In this document: positions 1-5,603 of the stretch, one piece after another | Numbering within the stretch: position 1 is the first letter of the stretch | Layout of the letters: each line of letters begins with the position of its first letter | NCBI GenBank assembly: GCA_003696125.1 | Contig: RFHZ01000034.1 | Location: 1-7,271 of the forward strand | Length of the DNA: 7,271 bases | Direction of reading: 5' to 3' | Origin: Nitrospinota bacterium | GTDB lineage: Bacteria > Tectomicrobia > Entotheonellia > J063 | Program-made: the position numbers and the translations under genes | Notes under the pieces: generated by a model | What the model saw: only the letters and a program-made list of their open reading frames with translations | Told to the model about the DNA's origin: nothing | Databases searched by the model: none

Positions 1-2188
1 CAAGAAGATTGACCTCTGCAGGAGGAGTACCTGTGGTCGACTCCTGGGCCGGGAGGAAGGCAAATCCCTGAGCTGGCCGGGTACCCTGTCTGGAACGGGA
101 GGGGAGACTTTCCGGAGACGACTCCTCAAGGACTTCTACCATAGAACGGGGTACCTTTACTACGCGCTCCCCACATTGCACTTCCAATACTCCTGCCGAT
201 TCGTAGAGCCCGACCACCACCCCCTGCAGTTTCCAGCGGGGCACGGCCACCGGGGTCCCCAAAGAGATCGGCCGGGACGAAGAAAGGGGGCGAGGAGCAG
301 GAAAGGCTGTATCCAGCGTCTTTGCTATCTGTTGAAAGCGTTTCCGGGGAAAGGCCACGCGATACCCTTCTTTCCCCTGTTGTCGTATCTCGTGCACCAA
401 CTGCTCCAGTTCGTGGCGGGCCTGGCGAAGAAGGGCTTCCCCTTCCTGACGCCTCCGTTCCCGCCACTCCGCTTTTTCTCGTTCTACCTCCTCGTACAGG
501 CGTTGGTACCGGGTCAGGCGTTGTTGAAGCATCGTTCGCTCCTGCTGAAGAGCTTCCCGTTCCTGCTCCAGGGACCGGAGGGCCTGGGCAAACTGCTGAG
601 TGACGGCATCATGCCAGGAAGCTGTCCCGGCCAGGAGTTCACGGGCCCGGGTGAGAATGGGGGCAGGCAGACCTAACATCTCGGCGACGGCCAGGGCATT
701 ACTCGGTCCCCATTGTCCGATACGCAGCCTGTACGTCGGTTGCAGCGTGGCCTCTTCGAACTCTACCGAGGCATTCATCATGTGAGGATGGGTGAAGGCG
801 TAGGTCTTGATTACGTTATGATGCGTTGTGGCAACGGTCTTGACACCTCGCTCGGTCAGGGAATCGAGGATAGCCATCCCTAGGGCTGCCCCTTCTGCCG
901 GGTCGGTACCGGTACCGACTTCGTCGAGGAGAACCAGGGAGCGTTCATCCGCTTCCCGGACAATGGTGTTGATGTGGAGCATGTGGGCAGAGAAGGTGCT
1001 GAGATTTTGGAATAGGCTCTGCCGATCACCGATGTCGGCAAAGATCTGCCTAAAGAGCCCGATACTGCTCCCCTCTGCCGCCGGGATATGGGAGCCGAGC
1101 AGGGTGATAAAGGTTAGCAGCCCTACCGTTTTTAAGATCACCGTCTTCCCGCCGGTATTGGGACCGGTAATGACCAGGGTGCGGAACGTTTTCCCCACGC
1201 TCAAGTCGATAGGAACGACTCGCTGCGTCCCACCCGCCTGCCGGAAGGCATCTTCTAGCAGGGGATGACGGGCCTGGCGCAGTTCGATATACCCCTCCTC
1301 GTTGAGCAGCGGTTCGGTACAGTGAAAATCGATACTAAAGCGGGCCCGGGCAAAGATGAAGTCGAGCTCCCCCAGGGTGGCCATGGCCTGCCGGATGGCC
1401 GCTGCCTGGGTCCGAATCTGGGCCGATAGGCGTTGCAGTATCCGGTAAATCTCCTCAGCTTCTCGACTCTTTAACTGCTGGAGTCGGTTGTTGAGCGGCA
1501 ACACCTGAAGCGGCTCGACAAAGAGGGTGGCCCCACTGCCTGACTGCCCATGCACGATTCCGGGGAGTTGCTTGCGGAAGTCTGGCTTTAAGGGGAGGAC
1601 GTAGCGATCGTTTTTGATGGTGACCAGCGGTTCTTGAACCACGGTGCGTTTGGCCTGGAGCAGAGATTCGAGTACCTGGCGGATCGCTTCCTTGACCTGG
1701 CGAAGCGTGCGTCGAATCTTGGCGAGGGCTGGACTGGCCGTATCCAGGATTTCTCCTCGCTCACCCAGTGTGTTCTGTAGCTCTTGATGCAAGGGGGTAA
1801 AAAGGGGAAGGGAGGCGGCCAGCGCTTCCAGATAGGGGAAGGTTCCCGGCTCTCGGGTACAGAGGGTTTTGGTCTGCTTGAGGAGGGGGAAGAAAGTTCG
1901 AAAGGGGAGCAGTTCTTCTCTATCAAGAACTTGACCACTTTCAACCTTATCTAAGAGGGGAGAGAGATCAGCCAGGGTTCGCAGATCGGGCCCCCATCCC
2001 CGCAACAGCATCTCTTTGGCTTCTGACGTCTCTCGTAATTTGGCATGTACCTGGGACCGTTCCGACCGGGGAGAGGCCTCTTGTAATGCCTTTCGGCCAG
2101 GGGGAGAGTGGGTATAGCGGTGGATTAGTGCTTTCCATTCATCAACTTCGAGCCCTTCTTGGGAGAAGTCCGTTCCTGAACGCCACAT
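1..2188 (-). CDS. mutS2: Endonuclease MutS2 (N-terminal 729 residues; C-terminal Smr domain lies beyond the left edge)
   Basis: This is a MutS-family ATPase of the MutS2 branch. The branch was first linked to suppression of recombination and, in Bacillus subtilis, to splitting of collided ribosomes. I translated the reverse strand and found one unbroken frame from the ATG at 2188 to the window edge. An in-frame TGA lies 12-10 nt upstream of that ATG, so no earlier start is possible. Visible parts are the N-terminal MutS2 domain with the family motif GIVHGQSGSGATLFVEP (about 210-226), Walker A GPNTGGKT (342-349), the ABC-like signature STFSAHM, Walker B with DEVGTGTDP (422-430), an H-loop TTHH (to 457), a long charged coiled coil (about 535-602) and a beta-rich KOW-like segment (about 637-688). 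The last visible residues (AEVNLL) match the start of an Smr nuclease domain. About 75 more residues are expected, giving roughly 800 in total, the usual family size. No strong Shine-Dalgarno lies just before the ATG. An AAGGA occurs farther upstream. It follows rpsU on the same strand. Confidence 0.95.
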   Translation of the reverse strand, partial: MWRSGTDFSQEGLEVDEWKALIHRYTHSPPGRKALQEASPRSERSQVHAKLRETSEAKEMLLRGWGPDLRTLADLSPLLDKVESGQVLDREELLPFRTFFPLLKQTKTLCTREPGTFPYLEALAASLPLFTPLHQELQNTLGERGEILDTASPALAKIRRTLRQVKEAIRQVLESLLQAKRTVVQEPLVTIKNDRYVLPLKPDFRKQLPGIVHGQSGSGATLFVEPLQVLPLNNRLQQLKSREAEEIYRILQRLSAQIRTQAAAIRQAMATLGELDFIFARARFSIDFHCTEPLLNEEGYIELRQARHPLLEDAFRQAGGTQRVVPIDLSVGKTFRTLVITGPNTGGKTVILKTVGLLTFITLLGSHIPAAEGSSIGLFRQIFADIGDRQSLFQNLSTFSAHMLHINTIVREADERSLVLLDEVGTGTDPAEGAALGMAILDSLTERGVKTVATTHHNVIKTYAFTHPHMMNASVEFEEATLQPTYRLRIGQWGPSNALAVAEMLGLPAPILTRARELLAGTASWHDAVTQQFAQALRSLEQEREALQQERTMLQQRLTRYQRLYEEVEREKAEWRERRRQEGEALLRQARHELEQLVHEIRQQGKEGYRVAFPRKRFQQIAKTLDTAFPAPRPLSSSRPISLGTPVAVPRWKLQGVVVGLYESAGVLEVQCGERVVKVPRSMVEVLEESSPESLPSRSRQGTRPAQGFAFLPAQESTTGTPPAEVNLL

Positions 2189-2213
2189 GCCTATTCCGTT
2201 TCAATTCCTTCGT

Positions 2214-2232
2214 GAGGACACACCACGTCCTC
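2214..2232 (-). other. Short hairpin in the leader just before mutS2
   Basis: GAGGAC at 2214-2219 pairs perfectly with GTCCTC at 2227-2232 across a 7-nt loop, 26 bases upstream of the mutS2 start. On the mutS2 strand no T-run follows, so it is not a classic terminator there. It could be a leader structure or a remnant. A 6-bp stem can arise by chance. Confidence 0.3.
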
Positions 2233-2253
2233 TTTCCCTATCCGGTAATGGCG

Positions 2254-2290
2254 AATAAACCAAACTAGGGGCTGTCAACGACACGCCCCT
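2254..2290 (-). terminator. Terminator-like hairpin between rpsU and mutS2
   Basis: Read on the minus strand, AGGGGC (2290-2285) and TGTC (2283-2280) pair with GACA (2276-2273) and GCCCCT (2272-2267), leaving one bulged G and a GTT loop. That is a 10-bp GC-rich stem. It is followed on the same strand by AGTTTGGTTTATT, a broken T-rich tail. The other strand has a C/T tail with no T-run, so the hairpin fits termination after rpsU. It begins 46 nt past the rpsU stop. The imperfect tail suggests partial read-through into mutS2 is possible. Confidence 0.6.
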
Positions 2291-2335
2291 CTCTCCTCAT
2301 GCGTCCACTCACCGTTCCCAATCGGTAAGCCGAGA

Positions 2336-2533
2336 TCAAGACTGTTGCTGTTTCAGCAGTTTGGCCGCCTTTTTCTTCGCCGCCAGAATCTTCCGCTTCC
2401 GTTTTACACTCGGTTTTTCGTAATATTCTCGCTTGCGGATTTCCGAGAGGATCCCGGCTTTTTCACACTGCTTTTTGAAGCGCTTTAAGGCATTCTCAAA
2501 GGGCTCATCAGTCCTAACCTTTACCCCAGGCAT
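2336..2533 (-). CDS. rpsU: Small ribosomal subunit protein bS21
   Basis: This 65-residue, very basic protein is bS21, a bacterial 30S component near the anti-Shine-Dalgarno region of 16S rRNA that helps translation initiation. The family pattern is clear: an N-terminal [19 protein letters not shown], then [22 protein letters not shown], then a Lys/Arg/Ala-rich tail ([18 protein letters not shown]). The length is within the family's usual 58-71 residues. The ATG at 2533 is preceded by a purine stretch AAGGGGGGAGAG that can serve as ribosome binding site. A sigma-70-type promoter lies about 130 nt upstream and a hairpin terminator lies downstream, so it can form a unit of its own. mutS2 follows on the same strand. 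A small upstream reading frame (2514-2612) overlaps its start. Confidence 0.97.
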   Translation of the reverse strand: MPGVKVRTDEPFENALKRFKKQCEKAGILSEIRKREYYEKPSVKRKRKILAAKKKAAKLLKQQQS

Positions 2534-2612
2534 ACATCTCTCCCCCCTTCTCTCTGCCCATAGACCGACACTCCTCGTCCGCCTCCTTTCTCGGCCACAC
2601 CTCTGTCTCCAT
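2514..2612 (-). CDS. Possible 32-codon upstream ORF overlapping the rpsU start
   Basis: In the rpsU leader an ATG at 2612-2610 is preceded by TTAGGAGAC, a good Shine-Dalgarno match at very short spacing. The frame runs [19 protein letters not shown] and on for 32 codons, ending at a TAG at 2516-2514, which is 20 nt inside rpsU in a different frame. Such an arrangement could couple or gate rpsU translation. I recognise no family, the composition is simply that of the purine-rich leader, and it may be chance. Confidence 0.25.
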   Translation of the reverse strand: METEVWPRKEADEECRSMGREKGGEMYAWGKG

Positions 2613-2660
2613 GTCTCCTAACGGAACGATTCCCTCCAACCTATGGAAAAAGCTACATTT

Positions 2661-2688
2661 ATTTTACGAATTTTTTCGGTATTGTCAA
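2661..2688 (-). promoter_or_regulatory. Sigma-70-type promoter for rpsU
   Basis: On the minus strand a perfect -35 TTGACA (2688-2683) is followed by a 16-nt A-rich spacer and a -10 TAAAAT (2666-2661), one mismatch from consensus. Transcription would start near 2654 and give a leader of about 120 nt before the rpsU ATG. The sequence here is AT-rich against a GC-rich background. It lies in the gap between the transporter stop and rpsU, so rpsU is not dependent on transporter transcription. Confidence 0.75.
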
Positions 2689-2753
2689 GGATTTTCCTGG
2701 CTTCCCGCTTTTTCCGGGGGGGGAGAGGAGAGGCTAAGCCACAAGATGAGGGG

Positions 2754-4313
2754 TCAGGCGCGGTTGCGTCGGGTGAAGATAAGGAGAGTAGGAGGCAGGA
2801 GGAGCAAGGCCAGAACAGCCATGAGGAGGAAACAGTCTTGATAGGCAGCCATGCTCCCTTCGAGCACAAGGCGTTTCTGGAGCAGGGCGGCTGCCTTCAC
2901 CTGGGCCAGGAGTCCCACATCTCCCCCCGCCTCGACGATACGGCGTACCGTGGGGAAGAGGGTCTCCACCCCTTTCGTGGCCAGGCTCTGATTTTGGGCG
3001 ACCATCATGGTATGATAGATGGTCCTCCGCTTCAACAGCGTGGCCAACATGGCGATCCCTATGGTTCCTCCCAACCCCTGCTGCATGATGTTCATGATTC
3101 CAGAGCCCATCCGCACCTTCTCCGGTGGCAACGACATCAAAAGGGCGGTCATCAGCGGAGACATGATCGCCCCGATGCTCATATACCGCATGATAGAGAG
3201 CCAGATTAAGGTTGTCATGCTGGCCTCATTGTTTACCTGGGCGAATTGATAGGAGGCATAGGCGAAGAGGAGGAGGCCTGCGATCATGGGAAGACGGGGC
3301 TCCAGGCGATCGGTGAGCTTGCCGGCGACCATCATGACCGCTCCCATGCAGAGCGCTCCGGGCAGGAAGATCATCCCGGTCTGAAAAGGGGTGTAGTCCA
3401 AGGTGCGCTGAAACATGATCACTTGCAGAAAGGCGCTTCCCCAGAAATTCATGGCGTTGATAAAGGTGACGATACAGACCATACAAAAGGGGAAGAGCCG
3501 GAAGAGGTGCAACTCGACCAGGGGCTCTTTTTGCAGGAGTTCACTCACTAAGAAGGCTACAAAGGCGATACCGGCGATCCCAAACAGGGTGAGGATATAG
3601 GTGGAATCCCACTCCTTACGCTGTCCCTGGCTGAGGGCCAGCAACAGGGTGGTGACAAAGGTGGCCATGGTGAGGAGACCTAGAATATCCACCGTGCGCC
3701 GCCGCGCCTCCTGGCTGTTGGGCAGCACGAAAAAGCTGAGGAGGATACAGAGCACCCCCACCGGCACATTCACGTAGAACACCGCGCGCCAGTTTAAGAT
3801 ATCACTGAGGTAGCCTCCCAGGACCGGGCCGATGGAAGGACCAAAGGCGATTCCCATCCCATAGAGGCCGGTGGCCATCCCCCGCTCCTGGGGAGGGAAA
3901 GCCTCATTGAGCAGCACTAAGGCCAGGGGGAGAAGCGGGCCTCCTCCCACCCCTTGCAGGATGCGGAAGAAGATAAAGAGCCCATAATGCCAGGAAATGC
4001 CAGCGAGCATGGAACTGGTGACAAAGGTTAAGAGGGAAAGTATGTAGAGGTTGCGGTTGCCAAAGAGGTTCCCTAACCAGCCGACCATAGGCATACAGAT
4101 TGCACTGGCAATCATGTAGGCCGTAACCACCCACTGGACCTCGTCAACGTCCAGACTGAAGCCGGTCATCATTTCCGGGAGGATGACATTGACCGAGGTG
4201 CTGCTCAGGACAACGATAAAGGTACCCAGCATAACGGTAATGGCCGTCCACCATTTGTGCAGAGGGGTTCCCGGGCCCAATAGCCCGCCGCTTTTGGTCG
4301 GTTCGTCCGGCAT
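2754..4313 (-). CDS. DHA2-family (EmrB/QacA-type) 14-helix MFS drug efflux transporter
   Basis: This is an inner-membrane proton-driven exporter of the major facilitator superfamily, DHA2 group, probably moving hydrophobic drugs or metabolites out of the cell. From the ATG at 4313 it has 519 residues, typical for 14 helices. Helix 1 begins about 20 residues in (WWTAITVMLGTFIVVL). A motif-A loop GWLGNLFGNRN lies at about 78-88, and the antiporter motif C GMGIAFGPSIGPVLGGYL at about 152-169. Many further hydrophobic helices follow, ending in LLLLPPTLLIFTRR. The usual Asp of the helix-1 motif (LDxTIVNVALP) is Ser here (LSSTSVNVILP). A longer reading from a GTG at 4409 adds 32 residues. I prefer 4313 because the extension is not hydrophobic and the likely promoter at 4419-4448 would place transcription start near 4410. 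Neither start has a good ribosome binding site. No HlyD/EmrA partner gene is next to it, and the substrate cannot be told. Confidence 0.92.
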   Translation of the reverse strand: MPDEPTKSGGLLGPGTPLHKWWTAITVMLGTFIVVLSSTSVNVILPEMMTGFSLDVDEVQWVVTAYMIASAICMPMVGWLGNLFGNRNLYILSLLTFVTSSMLAGISWHYGLFIFFRILQGVGGGPLLPLALVLLNEAFPPQERGMATGLYGMGIAFGPSIGPVLGGYLSDILNWRAVFYVNVPVGVLCILLSFFVLPNSQEARRRTVDILGLLTMATFVTTLLLALSQGQRKEWDSTYILTLFGIAGIAFVAFLVSELLQKEPLVELHLFRLFPFCMVCIVTFINAMNFWGSAFLQVIMFQRTLDYTPFQTGMIFLPGALCMGAVMMVAGKLTDRLEPRLPMIAGLLLFAYASYQFAQVNNEASMTTLIWLSIMRYMSIGAIMSPLMTALLMSLPPEKVRMGSGIMNIMQQGLGGTIGIAMLATLLKRRTIYHTMMVAQNQSLATKGVETLFPTVRRIVEAGGDVGLLAQVKAAALLQKRLVLEGSMAAYQDCFLLMAVLALLLLPPTLLIFTRRNRA

Positions 4314-4418
4314 AAGAGGTATACTGGATACTACTCCATGCTTGAGGCTGGAGGTGGATAAGCGTCTGTCTATAGCTCTGGGCAAGAAGAAGCCTACTCT
4401 CCCTGGCACCGCATGTGT

Positions 4419-4448
4419 ACCCTATCTTAGAACCAGGGGAGATGTCAA
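4419..4448 (-). promoter_or_regulatory. Likely promoter of the DHA2 transporter gene
   Basis: A perfect -35 TTGACA (4448-4443) on the minus strand is followed after 18 nt by TAGGGT (4424-4419), a weak -10 match. The predicted transcription start is near 4412-4409. This gives either a leader of about 95 nt to the ATG at 4313 or an almost leaderless message if the GTG at 4409 is used. The weak -10 suggests low basal or activator-dependent expression. Confidence 0.45.
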
Positions 4449-4504
4449 CCGGTTTCTTCCCCACCACTCTCTCTGATTGAAGCCCCAATATCTCGCCTCC
4501 TGTC

Positions 4505-4533
4505 TTGACCTCTTAGCAGGAATATCCTAATAT
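4505..4533 (+). promoter_or_regulatory. Sigma-70-type promoter for the hydrolase-mtaB genes
   Basis: TTGACC (4505-4510), a 17-nt spacer and TAATAT (4528-4533) make a near-consensus promoter pointing at the hydrolase gene. The start of transcription would be near 4540, giving a leader of about 87 nt to the ATG at 4627. It faces away from the transporter promoter, with about 56 bp between the two -35 boxes, room for a shared regulator site. I found no convincing operator palindrome. Confidence 0.65.
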
Positions 4534-4626
4534 GAATCTCTGACGCAGGTATCGGCATCATGGCTAGCCTGTCTCATAGAGCCCAATAGGGTGTGGTGTT
4601 ATTCGAGAATTCCGATGGGAGGAAAG

Positions 4627-5550
4627 ATGGTGACTGCTCAACCTATGCCCCAAGGCCTGCCGCTATTTGACGCTGCCCGATCGATGGGGGTCGTCTTTGC
4701 CCGGGAGACCTTACCGCAGGACCGGTTTGTGACCGCAAATGGACTCCGCTTCCACTACCTGGAATGGGGAGAACCGCATAATCCTCCGATCCTGATGCTC
4801 CACGGCTTTGCCCAGACGTGTCACTCTTGGGATTTTGTGGCCCTCTCCCTGTGCGACCGCTTCCGTGTTCTCGCCCTTGACCAGCGAGGACACGGGGATA
4901 GCGAGTGGGCACCAGACGGCGATTACTCACCAGCGGCGTTTCAACGAGACCTTCATGCCGTTGTGCAGGCGCTCAACCTCCACGATTTCGTCCTCATCGG
5001 TCTCTCCATGGGGGGGAGAAATGCCTTTAGCTACGCCGCCAACCACCCGGAACGGGTGAAGGCGCTGGTCATTGTGGATGCCGCGCCAGAGACCCGACGG
5101 GCAGGGGTGGAACATATCCGTCGCTTTGTGCAGAGCACGGATGAACTCGATTCGTTTGAAGACTTTGTGGAACGGGTACGACAGTACAACCCGCGCCGAC
5201 CGGTCGAGCAATTACGGGGAAGCCTCCAGCACAATCTGAAGCAACTCCCCAATGGTAAATGGACCTGGAAGTACGACAGAGTCCTCCGCGCCCCGGGCAG
5301 ACCCATGGGCTCGGATCCTGCCTACACCCAACGACTATGGGGATATCTTGAGGCCTTGCAATGCCCTACCCTTGTGGTGCGGGGCGCAGAGAGTGATGTG
5401 GTGGCCCTGGAAACGGCTGAGAGGATGCACCAGAGAATCCCGAACAGCACTCTAGTCACGGTGGAGAGAGCAGGACATCTCGTTCCTGGTGACAATCCGG
5501 CCGGCTTTGTCCAGGCGGTTACCGCATTCCTGGCCACCCTGGAGAAGTAG
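4627..5550 (+). CDS. Alpha/beta-fold serine hydrolase
   Basis: This 307-residue cytoplasmic alpha/beta hydrolase has no signal peptide. Family marks, numbered from the ATG at 4627, are the oxyanion-hole turn MLHGFAQTCHSW (about 57-68), the segment ALDQRGHGDSEW, the nucleophile elbow GLSMGG with Ser127, an acid at Asp257 (GAESDVV) and the catalytic His284 in AGHLVPGDNP. The triad is therefore complete. The nucleophile is Ser, which favours an esterase, lactonase or C-C hydrolase over a haloalkane dehalogenase, which uses Asp. The substrate is not evident. I chose the ATG at 4627 because GGGAGGA lies just before it. Upstream in-frame ATGs at 4591 and 4615 lack such a site. It has its own upstream promoter, and mtaB follows after a 53-bp gap on the same strand, so the two are probably co-transcribed. 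Confidence 0.9.
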   Translation: MVTAQPMPQGLPLFDAARSMGVVFARETLPQDRFVTANGLRFHYLEWGEPHNPPILMLHGFAQTCHSWDFVALSLCDRFRVLALDQRGHGDSEWAPDGDYSPAAFQRDLHAVVQALNLHDFVLIGLSMGGRNAFSYAANHPERVKALVIVDAAPETRRAGVEHIRRFVQSTDELDSFEDFVERVRQYNPRRPVEQLRGSLQHNLKQLPNGKWTWKYDRVLRAPGRPMGSDPAYTQRLWGYLEALQCPTLVVRGAESDVVALETAERMHQRIPNSTLVTVERAGHLVPGDNPAGFVQAVTAFLATLEK

Positions 5551-5560
5551 CCGATCCGAC

Positions 5561-5575
5561 TCCCCCCAAGGGGGA
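5561..5575 (+). other. Small GC hairpin between the hydrolase gene and mtaB
   Basis: TCCCCC (5561-5566) pairs with GGGGGA (5570-5575) around a CAA loop, in the 53-bp gap. No T-run follows (ATATCATCC), so it is unlikely to be an intrinsic terminator. It may be an RNA-stability or processing element within the transcript, or chance. Confidence 0.35.
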
Positions 5576-5603
5576 TATCATCCGTGAGAGGAGCGGTGAG
5601 GAG

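Noticed and set aside
176-676. Long plus-strand open frame in the left part
   Set aside because: It lies antisense to the unbroken mutS2 frame, has low-complexity composition and shows no recognisable family.
902-919. Perfect 18-bp palindrome containing two KpnI-like GGTACC units
   Set aside because: It falls exactly on the codons for the MutS2 Walker B segment V-G-T-G-T-D, so the repeat of Gly-Thr codons explains it.
828-1268. Plus-strand open frame opposite the MutS2 ATPase core
   Set aside because: The minus strand here encodes Walker A, Walker B, signature and H-loop motifs, so this is a shadow frame.
2689-2753. Possible terminator after the transporter gene, including a run of eight G at 2716-2723
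   Set aside because: I could only pair three bases at a time around the C/G run and there is no T-run on the coding strand, so no terminator is claimed.
2643-3209. Plus-strand open frame over the transporter 3' end
   Set aside because: It is antisense to the clear membrane-protein frame, and its Gln/His/Arg-rich composition looks like a shadow.
4627-5550. Haloalkane or fluoroacetate dehalogenase as identity of the alpha/beta hydrolase
   Set aside because: The nucleophile elbow carries Ser (GLSMGG), whereas those dehalogenases use Asp.
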